This document shows positions 42,730 to 51,790 of a DNA stretch of 64,000 bases, in pieces. A program made the position numbers and the translations under genes. The number at the start of each line of letters is the position of its first letter. The stretch's first letter is position 1. Below the pieces are notes generated by a model. The model was not told where the DNA came from, made no database searches, and saw only the letters and a list, made by a program, of their open reading frames with translations. The stretch covers positions 248,001-312,000 of the forward strand of contig CAWARY010000005.1 of NCBI GenBank assembly GCA_963784645.1, written 5' to 3'. This DNA is from JBBRVW01 sp963784645. Its GTDB lineage: Bacteria > Actinomycetota > Actinomycetes > JACCUZ01.

Positions 42730-42990
42730 GTGGCTGTCCAGGACGAGGTGGAGCTCGAGGTGCTGCGGGCCGTCGAGCGGGAGGCCTGCGTGCACGTCGC
42801 GGGCATCGCCGCGTGCTACCCGGGTACGGCCCCGGGCGACGTCGCCCTGACCGTCGAGCGGCTCGCGGCCCGTGGCGAGATCACCGCGGCCGACCTCACC
42901 GTCCGCCGGGGCGAGGTGCACGACGTGCGGCTCGGCGAGGCGGGCGAGCGCCGGCTGGTCGCCAGCCGTCCCGACGGGGACCCGCACTGA
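42730..42990 (+). CDS. Small protein, possible winged-helix fold
   Basis: The 86-aa product looks like a helix-rich domain (VELEVLRAVEREACVHVAGI, DVALTVERLAARGEIT) ending in a beta hairpin (LTVRRGEVHDVRLGEAGERRLVA), the order of a winged-helix domain. No named family is certain. GTG at 42730 fits the ribosome site. It stands alone between a tRNA terminator and the convergent ndgR gene. Confidence 0.55.
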   Translation: MAVQDEVELEVLRAVEREACVHVAGIAACYPGTAPGDVALTVERLAARGEITAADLTVRRGEVHDVRLGEAGERRLVASRPDGDPH

Positions 42991-43023
42991 CGAGGCAGGC
43001 CGGAACGTCGACCGGCCGGCGCG

Positions 43024-43911
43024 TCAGCCGCCGCTAGCAGCCGTCGCGCGGGGAGCGGTCGCGCGGGGAGCGGTCGCGCGGGGAGCGGTCGCGCGGGGAG
43101 CGGTCGCGCGGGCCGGCGAGCGGCCGTCGGGTGCAGCCGGGGCAGGAGGAGCTGCCGGTGCGCCGGTGGCGCCGGCGGCGGCCGCCTGCTGCTGGGCCTG
43201 CTGGTGCTGGAGCACCTCGCTGAGCTTGGCCGCGGCCGCGCAGACGATCTGGGCGTGCAGCCGTCCCGGCTGGCGGCTCAGCCGCTCGACCGGGCCGGAC
43301 ACCGAGACCGATGCCACGATGCGGCCGCCCGGCCCGCGCACGGGGGCGGACACGGAGGCGACGCCGGGCTCGCGCTCGCCGACGCTCTGCGCCCAGCCGC
43401 GGCGACGTACGGCGGAGAGCTGGGTGGCGGTGAACTTCGCCTCGCGCAGGCCGCGGTGCAGCCGGTCGGGCTCCTCCCAGGCCAGCAGGATCTGGGCGGC
43501 CGAGCCCGCCTTCATCGTCAGGGTCGCGCCGACGGGAACCGTGTCCCGCAGGCCCGTGAGGCGCTCGGCGCCCGCGACGCACACCCGGCTGTCGCCCTGG
43601 CGGCGGTAGAGCTGGGCGCTCTCACCGGTGATGTCACGCAGCCGGGCGAGTACCGGGTTGGCCGCCTCGAGCAGCCGGTCCTCGCCGGCGGCGGTCGCGA
43701 GCTCGCGCAGCCGGGGGCCGAGGACGAAGCGGCCCTGAAGGTCGCGGGCGACGAGGCGGTGGTGCTCCAGGGCGGTGGCCAGCCGGTGCGCGGTGGGCCG
43801 CGCGAGACCGGTCGCGGCGACCAGCGACGCCAGGCTGGCGGGGCCAGCCTCGAGGGCTCCGAGAACGATGGCGGCCTTGTCCAGGACGCCGACTCCGCTA
43901 GAGTTGTCCAT
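43024..43911 (-). CDS. ndgR: IclR-family regulator NdgR
   Basis: The 295-aa protein has an N-terminal helix-turn-helix (VLDKAAIVLGALEAGPASLASL, GLARPTAHRLATALE) and an IclR ligand-binding domain (FVLGPRLREL, ESAQLYRRQGDSRVCVAG, GATLTMKAGSAAQILLAW). In Streptomyces and Corynebacterium (LtbR) this regulator is divergent from leuCD and controls leucine genes; the same layout here makes the name likely. The last 60 residues are Ala/Pro/Gln-rich and end in five ATAPR-like pentapeptides coded by a 15-bp DNA repeat. ATG at 43911 lies 6 nt after a CAGTAT box, suggesting a leaderless transcript. Confidence 0.9.
   Translation of the reverse strand: MDNSSGVGVLDKAAIVLGALEAGPASLASLVAATGLARPTAHRLATALEHHRLVARDLQGRFVLGPRLRELATAAGEDRLLEAANPVLARLRDITGESAQLYRRQGDSRVCVAGAERLTGLRDTVPVGATLTMKAGSAAQILLAWEEPDRLHRGLREAKFTATQLSAVRRRGWAQSVGEREPGVASVSAPVRGPGGRIVASVSVSGPVERLSRQPGRLHAQIVCAAAAKLSEVLQHQQAQQQAAAAGATGAPAAPPAPAAPDGRSPARATAPRATAPRATAPRATAPRATAASGG
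43043..43112. repeat. 15-bp tandem repeat in the 3' end of ndgR
   Basis: GTCGCGCGGGGAGCG is repeated from 43043, 43058, 43073 and 43088, with a decayed fifth unit, and encodes the ATAPR repeats of the NdgR tail. The near-identity of the copies implies recent slippage. Confidence 0.85.
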
Positions 43912-43917
43912 GTACCG

Positions 43918-43943
43918 ATACTGCCGTCTCAACCGCCGAGACG
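43918..43943. promoter_or_regulatory. ndgR -10 box and CGTCTC/GAGACG operator in the ndgR-leuC gap
   Basis: On the minus strand CAGTAT (43918-43923) serves ndgR. CGTCTC (43925-43930) and GAGACG (43938-43943) form a perfect inverted repeat spanning the ndgR -35 side, and a third CGTCTC lies further toward leuC. It is a good candidate for the NdgR site controlling both genes, by location. Confidence 0.55.
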
Positions 43944-43974
43944 CAAGTAGAGCGCCGTCTCACAGGGAGAAACA

Positions 43975-45408
43975 GTGCCCCGCACGCTGGCCGAGAAGGT
44001 CTGGGAGTCCCACGTCGTCCACCGCGCCGCTGGTGAGCCGGACCTCCTGTACATCGACCTCCACCTCGTCCACGAGGTCACGAGCCCGCAGGCCTTCGAC
44101 GGGCTGCGGATCGCGGGCCGCCCGGTCCGTCGGCCGGACCTCACCATCGCGACCGAGGACCACAACGTCCCGACGGTCGACATCGACCAGCCGATTGCCG
44201 ACCTCGTCTCGCGCACCCAGGTCGAGACGCTGCGGAAGAACTGCGCGGAGTCCGGCGTCCCACTGCACTCGCTCGGCGACCGCGACCAGGGGATCGTCCA
44301 CGTCGTCGGTCCGCAGCTCGGCCTCACCCAGCCGGGGATGACGGTCGTGTGCGGCGACTCGCACACCTCGACCCACGGCGCCTTCGGCGCCCTCGCGTTC
44401 GGCATCGGCACCAGCGAGGTCGAGCATGTGCTCGCGACCCAGACGCTGCCGCTGACGCCCTTCAAGACGATGGCCGTCACGATCGACGGTGCGCTCCCCG
44501 ACGGCGTCACCGCCAAGGACCTGATCCTCGCGGTCATCGCCGAGATCGGCACCGGGGGCGGTCAGGGGTACGTCATCGAGTACCGCGGCGAGGCCATTCG
44601 CTCGCTGTCGATGGAGGCCCGGATGACGGTGTGCAACATGTCGATCGAGGCCGGTGCCCGGGCCGGCATGATCGCGCCGGACGAGACGACCTTCGCCTAC
44701 CTCGAGGGCCGGCCCCGCGCCCCCCGGGGCGCCGAGTGGGACATCGCCGTCGAGGCCTGGCGGCAGCTGCGCACCGAGGACGACGCGACCTTCGACAAGG
44801 AGGTCGTCCTCGACGCGGCGTCGCTGGCGCCGTTCGTCACCTGGGGGACCAACCCCGGCCAGGGCCTGCCGCTCTCGGCGTCGGTGCCGGACCCGGCGTC
44901 CTACGACGACGAGAACGACCGCGCCGCGGCCGAGCGCGCGCTCGAGTACATGGGCCTCACCGCTGGCACGCCGCTGCGCGAGATCGCGGTCGACACCGTC
45001 TTCCTCGGGTCGTGCACCAACGGGCGGATCGAGGACCTCCGCGCCGCGGCCGACGTGCTGCGCGGTCGGCAGGTCGCCGACGGCGTGCGGGTGCTGGTGG
45101 TCCCCGGCTCCGTGCGGGTGCGGCTGGCGGCCGAGGCCGAGGGGCTCGACGTCGTCTTCACGGAGGCGGGTGCGGACTGGCGGCACGCCGGCTGCTCGAT
45201 GTGCCTGGGCATGAACCCCGACCAGCTGGCCCCGGGGGAGCGCAGCGCGTCGACGTCAAACCGCAACTTCGAGGGTCGCCAGGGCAAAGGCGGCCGGACC
45301 CATCTGGTGTCACCACTCGTGGCGGCCGCCACCGCCGTCCGCGGCACGTTGTCCTCGCCGGCGGACCTGCCCCCGCTCGCCGAGGCCGGCGCCGAGAGGA
45401 GGGGCTGA
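43975..45408 (+). CDS. leuC: 3-isopropylmalate dehydratase large subunit
   Basis: LeuC (477 aa) is an aconitase-type [4Fe-4S] enzyme that isomerises 2- to 3-isopropylmalate and can act on citramalate. It shows LAEKVWESHVV, the VCGDSHTSTHGAFGALAFGIGTSEVEHVLATQ block, and cluster cysteines in FLGSCTNGRIEDL and CSMCLGMNPD. GTG start follows AGGGAGA. It is in operon with leuD, one base apart. Confidence 0.96.
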   Translation: MPRTLAEKVWESHVVHRAAGEPDLLYIDLHLVHEVTSPQAFDGLRIAGRPVRRPDLTIATEDHNVPTVDIDQPIADLVSRTQVETLRKNCAESGVPLHSLGDRDQGIVHVVGPQLGLTQPGMTVVCGDSHTSTHGAFGALAFGIGTSEVEHVLATQTLPLTPFKTMAVTIDGALPDGVTAKDLILAVIAEIGTGGGQGYVIEYRGEAIRSLSMEARMTVCNMSIEAGARAGMIAPDETTFAYLEGRPRAPRGAEWDIAVEAWRQLRTEDDATFDKEVVLDAASLAPFVTWGTNPGQGLPLSASVPDPASYDDENDRAAAERALEYMGLTAGTPLREIAVDTVFLGSCTNGRIEDLRAAADVLRGRQVADGVRVLVVPGSVRVRLAAEAEGLDVVFTEAGADWRHAGCSMCLGMNPDQLAPGERSASTSNRNFEGRQGKGGRTHLVSPLVAAATAVRGTLSSPADLPPLAEAGAERRG

Positions 45409-45409
45409 C

Positions 45410-46009
45410 GTGCAGCCCATCACCACGCACACCGGTACCACGGTCCCGTTGCGCCGCAGCAACGTCGACACCGACCAGATCATCCCGGCGGTCTACCTCA
45501 AGCGGGTGACCCGCACCGGGTTCGAGGACGGGCTGTTCGCCGCGTGGCGCAACGACCCGGAGTTCGTGCTGAACAAGCCCTCCTCGCAGGGCGCCTCGAT
45601 CCTGGTCGCCGGCCCCGACTTCGGCACCGGCTCCTCGCGGGAGCACGCCGCGTGGGCCCTGCGGGACTGGGGCTTCCGGGTCGTGATCTCGGCCCGGTTC
45701 GCCGACATCTTCCGCGGCAACGCCGGCAAGGGTGGTCTGGTCACTGCGCAGGTGGAGCAGAAGGACGTCGAGCGCATCTGGGCGGCGGCGGAGGAGGATC
45801 CGGCCCTGCAGGTGACCGTCGACCTCGCCGGGCGCACCGTCTCGTGGGAGGTCGGCGGCGCGCGTCACACGGCCTCGTTCGACATCGACGACTACACCCG
45901 CTGGCGGTTGATGGAGGGCCTCGACGACGTCGATCTGACCCTCAAGCACGAGCCCGAGATCACGGCGTACGAAGCCCGGCGGCCGTCCTGGCTGCCGACC
46001 ACGGCCTGA
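45410..46009 (+). CDS. leuD: 3-isopropylmalate dehydratase small subunit
   Basis: LeuD (199 aa) completes the isomerase active site with LeuC. It shows VPLRRSNVDTDQIIPAVYLKRV, GPDFGTGSSREHAAWALRDWGFRVVIS and the RFADIFRGNAGKGGL segment. GTG start lies directly after the leuC stop. Confidence 0.96.
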   Translation: MQPITTHTGTTVPLRRSNVDTDQIIPAVYLKRVTRTGFEDGLFAAWRNDPEFVLNKPSSQGASILVAGPDFGTGSSREHAAWALRDWGFRVVISARFADIFRGNAGKGGLVTAQVEQKDVERIWAAAEEDPALQVTVDLAGRTVSWEVGGARHTASFDIDDYTRWRLMEGLDDVDLTLKHEPEITAYEARRPSWLPTTA

Positions 46010-46102
46010 CCGGAAGCCGTCCCAAACCTCGCGGAGGCGCAAATCCTTTGCGACACAAGCCAAATCCATTACGAGCCAAAGGGAAATCGCGCCTGTCGGT
46101 GT

Positions 46103-46131
46103 TTGTGCATGCGGTCATCTACGCCTAACGT
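46103..46131 (+). promoter_or_regulatory. Promoter of hup
   Basis: TTGTGC (46103-46108) and TAACGT (46126-46131) are 17 bases apart. The sequence just upstream (46020-46090) is unusually AT-rich for this genome, with AAATCC and AAAGGGAAA stretches, as often seen at nucleoid-protein promoters. Confidence 0.6.
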
Positions 46132-46182
46132 CGCTCCCGAATCGAGCGAGTGCTCGACCTCCGCATCCACAAGGGGTTCTCC

Positions 46183-46680
<498 letters not shown>

Positions 46681-46696
46681 CGCCCGCACGCAGACC

Positions 46697-46731
46697 GAGG
46701 CCCGGCCGCCCGTCGAGGGCGGCCGGGCCTC
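46697..46731 (+). terminator. Terminator after hup
   Basis: GAGGCCCGGCCGCCC and GGGCGGCCGGGCCTC form a perfect 15-bp stem with a GTCGA loop, 16 bases after the stop. It lacks a U-run, common in such GC-rich genomes. Confidence 0.75.
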
Positions 46732-46784
46732 GTGCTGCCTGCCGCAGGAGCACGGGGCCCACCCTCGTGCGGGAACGAGGGGCG

Positions 46785-47006
46785 TCAGCGGCGGTCGGGC
46801 AGGGTGGCGATCGTCAGGTAGGTGACGCGGCGGGCCCCGCCGTCGTCATCGTCGACCACCTCGACGCGGACCCGCTGGCCGACGCGCAGCAGCCGCACGT
46901 CACCGGCGTCGAACGCGACGGCGTCGTAGCCCAGCTCGAGGCCGTCGTCGAGGAGCACCGTCCCGGAGCGCGTGCCGGGGTCGAACGCGCGCACTGTCGC
47001 CTGCAC
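46785..47006 (-). CDS. Small OB-fold/cold-shock-like protein
   Basis: The 73-aa product (MQATVRAFDPGTRSGTVLLDDG..., GQRVRVEVV near residue 47) has the strand pattern of a short cold-shock domain, though aromatic RNA-binding residues are poorly kept. A TAGCGT box (47014-47019) ends 7 nt before the GTG at 47006, supporting this start and a leaderless message. It lies 10 bases downstream of cofC on the same strand; related small genes beside cofC are known in actinobacteria. Confidence 0.7.
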   Translation of the reverse strand: MQATVRAFDPGTRSGTVLLDDGLELGYDAVAFDAGDVRLLRVGQRVRVEVVDDDDGGARRVTYLTIATLPDRR

Positions 47007-47016
47007 GGTCGCGACG

Positions 47017-47679
47017 CTACCCCGCCCGCGAGCGGCTGCCGAGGACCCCGGACGACGCAAGCACTCGGCTGGTCCAAGGCCCCACGCCGAGGTCGAGGGC
47101 GGCGACGAGGTCGGCCGCGGTGTCGACGTCGCGGCGCAGCGAGGGGAGTCCGGCCGAGGACAGCTCGACCGCTCCCGAGGCGGCGTGCAGCTCGGCCGAG
47201 CCGGTGCCGAACATCGGCCGCAGCGCGTCGGGGTCGCGGGCCAGCAGCAGGGTGGTCCCGGTACCGTGGGCGTCACGCACGAAGGACCGGTCGTGCCGCC
47301 CGGCCTCGGTCAGCAGGACGGCGAGCTCGGCGGGCCGCAGGGCGGGCAGGTCGGCCGCGAGCGTGCCGACGGAGGAGCCCGGGTAGGTCGCCGCCGCCCG
47401 GGTGGCGCCGTGTGCGAGTGCCGGGTTGAGCCCGGCGTCGGGGTGGTCTGCGGTGACGAGGGCACCCACCGCGCTCAGCCGGTCCGCGGCCTGCGGCTCG
47501 TCGGTGACCACCAGCACGGATGCCACCAGGGGGCAGGCCAGGGCAGCGGCCGTGGTGTCCAGCGCGAAAGCCAGGGCGAGCTCCTGCCGCAGCCCGGCGT
47601 ACGGCGGTCCGAGCCGGGTCTTCGCGCCGCCGAGCCGCTTGACCGGAAGCACGAGGCACCAGCGCCGGTCGGGACCCAT
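47017..47679 (-). CDS. cofC: 2-phospho-L-lactate (or phosphoenolpyruvate) guanylyltransferase
   Basis: CofC (220 aa) activates the side-chain precursor of coenzyme F420 with GTP. It shows the nucleotide-transferase start WCLVLPVKRLGGAKTRL, VLVVTDEP, the metal-binding VGTLAADLPALRP, and FVRDAHGTGTTLLLARDPDALRPMFG. The organism therefore probably makes F420. ATG at 47679 or GTG at 47682 can start it. The plsC-type gene runs divergently. Confidence 0.93.
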   Translation of the reverse strand: MGPDRRWCLVLPVKRLGGAKTRLGPPYAGLRQELALAFALDTTAAALACPLVASVLVVTDEPQAADRLSAVGALVTADHPDAGLNPALAHGATRAAATYPGSSVGTLAADLPALRPAELAVLLTEAGRHDRSFVRDAHGTGTTLLLARDPDALRPMFGTGSAELHAASGAVELSSAGLPSLRRDVDTAADLVAALDLGVGPWTSRVLASSGVLGSRSRAG

Positions 47680-47780
47680 CACCTCAGCGTGCCACCTGGG
47701 GCCACCCCCTGCTCGACACGGTCGAGCGGCGGACGGGAGGATGGCGCTGAACGGGTCGGGTGTCGAGCAGAGGGAGCCGC

Positions 47781-48554
47781 GTGAGCCGGACGAGCGCGCG
47801 GCGGTGGCGTACGCGCCGCATCGGCTTCTGGTACCGCCTGGCCGTGGTGATCATCCGACCGCTGCTCATGCTGCTGACCCGCCGCGACTGGCGCGGTGCC
47901 GAGCACCTGCCCGCTACCGGCGGGATCGTAGTGGTGACCAACCACGTCTCGCACGTCGACCCCCTCACGTTCGCGCACTTCCTCTACGACAACGGCCGGC
48001 TGCCGCGCTTCCTCGGCAAGGAGGGGCTGTTCCGCGTCTTCTTCGTGGGAGCAGTGCTGCGGGGGGCCAGGCAGATCCCCGTCTACCGCGAGTCGGCCGA
48101 CGCCTCCCGGGCCTTCTCGGCAGCGGTGGCGGCGGTGCGCGCCGGCGAGTGCGTGGGCATCTACCCCGAGGCGACGCTGACCCGCGACCCCGACCTGTGG
48201 CCGATGGTCGGGAAGACCGGGGCCGCACGGGTCGCGCTGGAGACCGGCGCCCCGGTCGTGCCGATCGCGCAGTGGGGGCCGCAGCAGCTGCTGCCGCCGT
48301 ACGCCAAGCGCCCGAGGCTGTTCCCCCGCGCCACGATGCACGTGTGGGCCGGGCCGCCGGTGGACCTGAGCGCCTACCAGGGGCGGCCGATCGACGGCCC
48401 GCTGCTGCACGAGGCGACCGAGGTGATCATGGTGGCCGTCACGGCCCTGCTGGAGGAGATCCGCGGCGAGCGGCCGCCGGCCGTACGGTTCGACCTGCGT
48501 GACACCGAGCTGCCGCGTACCGGCAACCCCCGAGAGCCAAGGAGTGGTTCGTGA
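47781..48554 (+). CDS. 1-acylglycerol-3-phosphate acyltransferase (PlsC family)
   Basis: The 257-aa membrane-bound enzyme shows the acyltransferase motifs NHVSHVDP (HX4D), GKEGLFRV, and YPEATLTRDPDLW (motif III), after an N-terminal amphipathic/hydrophobic helix (WYRLAVVIIRPLLMLL). It probably acylates lyso-phosphatidate. GTG at 47781 follows AGGGAG; an upstream GTG at 47760 is open but lacks a good site. It precedes gpsA, so the pair supplies phospholipid backbones. Confidence 0.9.
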   Translation: MSRTSARRWRTRRIGFWYRLAVVIIRPLLMLLTRRDWRGAEHLPATGGIVVVTNHVSHVDPLTFAHFLYDNGRLPRFLGKEGLFRVFFVGAVLRGARQIPVYRESADASRAFSAAVAAVRAGECVGIYPEATLTRDPDLWPMVGKTGAARVALETGAPVVPIAQWGPQQLLPPYAKRPRLFPRATMHVWAGPPVDLSAYQGRPIDGPLLHEATEVIMVAVTALLEEIRGERPPAVRFDLRDTELPRTGNPREPRSGS

Positions 48555-48624
48555 GCACCCCACCGGATCGCTCCCTGTCCGCCCGGCGCGGCCGAACGAC
48601 GACGCGATCCGGCGGGGACCCCGC

Positions 48625-49626
48625 ATGACGCGGGTCGCGGTGTTCGGGACCGGCTCGTGGGGCACCGCATTCTCCATGGTGCTGGCCGATGCCGGAACCG
48701 ACGTCGTCATGTGGGGACGCCGCCAGGAGCTCACCGAGGCCATCACGCACACCCACGAGAACCCGGACTACCTGGCGGGCATCCTGCTCCCGGAGACGAT
48801 CACCGCGACGCACTCGGCCGTCGAGGCGCTGGACGGTGCCGAGGTCGTGGTCTTCGCGGTGCCGTCGCAGACCCTCCGCGCGAACCTCGAGGGCTGGTCG
48901 TCGGCGCTGCCCGCGGGCGCAGTCCTCGTGTCGCTCATGAAGGGCATCGAGATCGGCACCACGAAGCGGATGAGCCAGGTGATCGGCGAGGTGACCGGCG
49001 CGCCGCCGGAGCGGATCGCGGTGGTGTCGGGGCCGAACCTCGCCAGGGAGATCGCCCAGCGCCAGCCCGCCGCGTCGGTGGTGGGCTGCGCCGACGAGGC
49101 CGTCGCCGAGAAGCTGCAGCAGGTGTGCGCCACGGCGTACTTCCGGCCGTACACCAACACCGACGTCGTGGGCGTCGAGCTCGGGGGCGCGGTCAAGAAC
49201 GTCATCGCCCTGGCGGTCGGCATCGCCAAGGGCATGGGCATGGGCGACAACTCACAGGCCTCGATCGTCACCCGCGGCCTGGCCGAGATCACCCGGCTCG
49301 GCCTGGCGCTGGGGGCCGACGCCGCGACGTTCGCCGGTCTCGCGGGAGTGGGCGACCTGGTCGCCACCTGCCTGTCGCCGCTGTCGCGCAACCGTGCCTT
49401 CGGCGAGAGGCTCGGCCAGGGGCAGACGATCGAGCAGATCGTGGCCTCGACCTCGCAGGTGGCCGAGGGCGTGAAGTCGGCCGAGTCCATCCTCGAGCTG
49501 GCCCGCGCGCACGACGTCGACATGCCCATCGTCGAGCACGTCGCCGCCGCCGTGCACGACAACCTGCCTCCCGGCGAGATCGTCAGCCGGATCATGAGCC
49601 GGTCGACCAAGGCCGAGACCGGATAG
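48625..49626 (+). CDS. gpsA: Glycerol-3-phosphate dehydrogenase [NAD(P)+]
   Basis: GpsA (333 aa) reduces dihydroxyacetone phosphate to glycerol-3-phosphate for lipid synthesis. Motifs: VAVFGTGSWGTAFSMVLA, VSLMKGIEIGT, SGPNLAREIAQRQPA, GVELGGAVKNVIALAVGIAKG with the catalytic lysine, and SRNRAFGERLGQG. ATG at 48625 is set by the Rossmann motif, which should lie near residue 7. Confidence 0.96.
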   Translation: MTRVAVFGTGSWGTAFSMVLADAGTDVVMWGRRQELTEAITHTHENPDYLAGILLPETITATHSAVEALDGAEVVVFAVPSQTLRANLEGWSSALPAGAVLVSLMKGIEIGTTKRMSQVIGEVTGAPPERIAVVSGPNLAREIAQRQPAASVVGCADEAVAEKLQQVCATAYFRPYTNTDVVGVELGGAVKNVIALAVGIAKGMGMGDNSQASIVTRGLAEITRLGLALGADAATFAGLAGVGDLVATCLSPLSRNRAFGERLGQGQTIEQIVASTSQVAEGVKSAESILELARAHDVDMPIVEHVAAAVHDNLPPGEIVSRIMSRSTKAETG

Positions 49627-49673
49627 ACCAGCACCCTTCTGCGACGCGAAGGACCGGCGGGCAGACTGGTCGG

Positions 49674-50531
49674 GTGAACCCGTTGGACGCCGTCGACGAC
49701 GAGGCCGCCGACCAGGTGCGCACCCTCGAGGCCCTGGCGGACCTGGTGGCCGCAGGTGAGGTGATGGTGCTCTCCGGTGCCGGGCTGTCCACCGAGTCGG
49801 GGATCCCGGACTACCGCGGGCCGACCGGAGCCCTGCGCAGGTCCCTCCCGATGACCTACCAGACGTTCACCCGTGACCCGCTCGCCCGCCGCCGCTACTG
49901 GGCCCGGTCCCAGCTGGGCTGGCGCACGATCGCCCGGGCCGAACCCAACGACGGTCACCGCGCCGTGGCCGCCCTGCAGGCCGGCGGGTCGCTGTCGGGG
50001 GTGGTGACCCAGAACGTCGACGGGCTGCACCAGGCCGGTGGCGCGGACGACGTGGTCGAGCTGCACGGCAGCCTCGACCGGGTCGTGTGCCTCGGCTGCT
50101 TCCGCCGTACACCGCGCACCGAGCTCGACGGCCGGCTGCGCGAGGCGAACGGTGGCTGGGAGGCGGTGGCGACGGCGGTCAACCCGGACGGTGACGTGAC
50201 CCTGGAGGAGAGCGCCGTCGAGAGCTTCCAGGTCGTCGACTGCCGCGACTGCGGCGGGTTGCTGAAGCCGGACGTGGTGTTCTTCGGCGAGAACGTGCCC
50301 CCGGCCAAGGTCGTGCACTGCTACGACCTGGTCGAGCGGTCCCGGTCCCTCGTGGTCCTCGGGTCGTCGCTCGCGGTCATGTCGGGCCTGCGGTTCGTCA
50401 AGCGAGCGGCGTCCCTCGGTCGCCCGGTCGCGATCGTCAACCAGGGGTGGACCCGCGGCGACGAGCACGCCACCTGGAAGGTGCATGCGCCGCTGGGGGC
50501 CACCCTTAAGGCGCTCGCCGGGCTGCCGTAG
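49674..50531 (+). CDS. Sir2-family NAD-dependent protein deacylase
   Basis: This 285-aa sirtuin has LSGAGLSTESGIPDYRGP, the QNVDGLHQAGG and LHGSLDRVVCLGC segments with the catalytic histidine, a zinc pair CLGC...CRDCGG, and VVFFGENVP and VLGSSLAVMSG. It probably removes acetyl or other acyl groups from lysines. A CAGACT box (49662-49667) ends 6 nt before the GTG, so the message may be leaderless. Its neighbours gpsA and the PLP gene are not known partners. Confidence 0.93.
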   Translation: MNPLDAVDDEAADQVRTLEALADLVAAGEVMVLSGAGLSTESGIPDYRGPTGALRRSLPMTYQTFTRDPLARRRYWARSQLGWRTIARAEPNDGHRAVAALQAGGSLSGVVTQNVDGLHQAGGADDVVELHGSLDRVVCLGCFRRTPRTELDGRLREANGGWEAVATAVNPDGDVTLEESAVESFQVVDCRDCGGLLKPDVVFFGENVPPAKVVHCYDLVERSRSLVVLGSSLAVMSGLRFVKRAASLGRPVAIVNQGWTRGDEHATWKVHAPLGATLKALAGLP

Positions 50532-50652
50532 CGCGCGGTCGTGGTGCCGCGGAGGAGGAGTCACGTCTCGAACCGGCGCGAACCACGTGGGGGCAGTCCG
50601 TGCCACGGCGGTGACTCCTCCGGGAGGGCACCGAGAGCGCCCTGACGCAGCC

Positions 50653-51738
50653 TCAGCCGCGAGGCAGCGCCTGCACGAGGTCGTCCCAGAGGTCGTCGAC
50701 GTCCTCGACGCCGACCGACAGGCGCAGCAGCGTCTCGGGAACGTCGGTGCTCTCGCCGCTCCACCGGCGGCGGCGCTCCAGCGAGGACTCGACGCCGCCG
50801 AGGCTGGTGGCGTGCACCCAGATCTCGGTCGAGTCGCACGCGAGCTCGGCGGCCTGCGCCGCCCCCTTCAGCTCCACGCTGACCATCGCCCCGAGCCCGG
50901 GGTAGTGCACGGCCGACACCGCGGCGTGCGTGGCGAGGCGGGTCGCCAGCTCGGCGGCGTTCGCCGACGCGCGCTCCATCCGCAAGTGCAGGGTGCGCAG
51001 GCCGCGCAGGACGAGCCAGGCCTCGAAGGTCCCGGGGATCGCGCCGAGGACCGAGCGAACCTCGGCGAGCCGGGTCGCCACGTCGGCGTCGCGAGCGACC
51101 GCGACCCCCAGCAGCAGGTCGGTGTGGCCGGAGAGGTACTTCGTCGCGCTGTGCACGACGACGTCAGCACCGAGCTCGAGCGGGCGCTGGAGGATCGGCG
51201 TCGCGAAGGTGCTGTCGACGGCGAGCACCGCACCGGCCGCCGCACAGCGGTCCGCGAGAGAGGCGAGGTCGACGATCTTGAGCATGGGGTTGGTCGGGGT
51301 CTCCACCCAGACCAGGTCGGCACCCCGCACGGCGTCGGCGGTCGTCGCGGCGTCGGACAGGTCCGCGCGGCGCACCGTGAGCCGACCCTGGGACTCCAGC
51401 CGCTGCAGGACCGCGAGCGAGCCGTAGTAGGCGTCCGGCGGGGCGACCACGACGCCACCGGGGGGCACCAGCTCGAGCACTGCCGACACGGCGGCGATGC
51501 CGGACGCGAAGGACGTGCCGACCCCGCCCTCGAGGGCGCCGACCGCCGACTCGAGCATCTCCCACGTCGGGTTGCCGTAGCGGCCGTACCCCACGTCGCC
51601 ACCCGCGTGGTACGTCGACGCCATGACGATCGGTGGGTTGAGCGGGCCGTCAGGCATACGGGGAGGTCGCCCGGCGGCGACGGCGACGGTGGCCACCGCC
51701 ATGGACGTGGCCATCGGCAGCTCGGGCGTGGGAGACAT
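50653..51738 (-). CDS. Cys/Met metabolism PLP enzyme (cystathionine gamma-synthase/lyase type)
   Basis: The 361-aa enzyme has the family blocks YGRYGNPTWEMLESAVGALEGG, APPDAYYGS, WVETPTNPMLKIVD, VDSTFATPI and the PLP lysine in HSATKYLSGHTDLL. The end has LGGVESSLERRRRW, where MetB/MetC enzymes use the same serine region. Synthase and lyase cannot be told apart by eye. ATG at 51738 fits the family start. It is divergent from ddl with 52 bases between. Confidence 0.9.
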   Translation of the reverse strand: MSPTPELPMATSMAVATVAVAAGRPPRMPDGPLNPPIVMASTYHAGGDVGYGRYGNPTWEMLESAVGALEGGVGTSFASGIAAVSAVLELVPPGGVVVAPPDAYYGSLAVLQRLESQGRLTVRRADLSDAATTADAVRGADLVWVETPTNPMLKIVDLASLADRCAAAGAVLAVDSTFATPILQRPLELGADVVVHSATKYLSGHTDLLLGVAVARDADVATRLAEVRSVLGAIPGTFEAWLVLRGLRTLHLRMERASANAAELATRLATHAAVSAVHYPGLGAMVSVELKGAAQAAELACDSTEIWVHATSLGGVESSLERRRRWSGESTDVPETLLRLSVGVEDVDDLWDDLVQALPRG

Positions 51739-51774
51739 GCCGACGAGTAAACAGGTAGCGGGCTCGGCGCTGGG

Positions 51775-51780
51775 TACCGT
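51775..51780 (+). promoter_or_regulatory. -10 box (TACCGT) of ddl
   Basis: TACCGT lies 10 bases before the ATG at 51791, giving a leader of only a few nucleotides. It is the same hexamer found before ilvE and the leuB leader. Confidence 0.4.
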
Positions 51781-51790
51781 TGGGACAACC

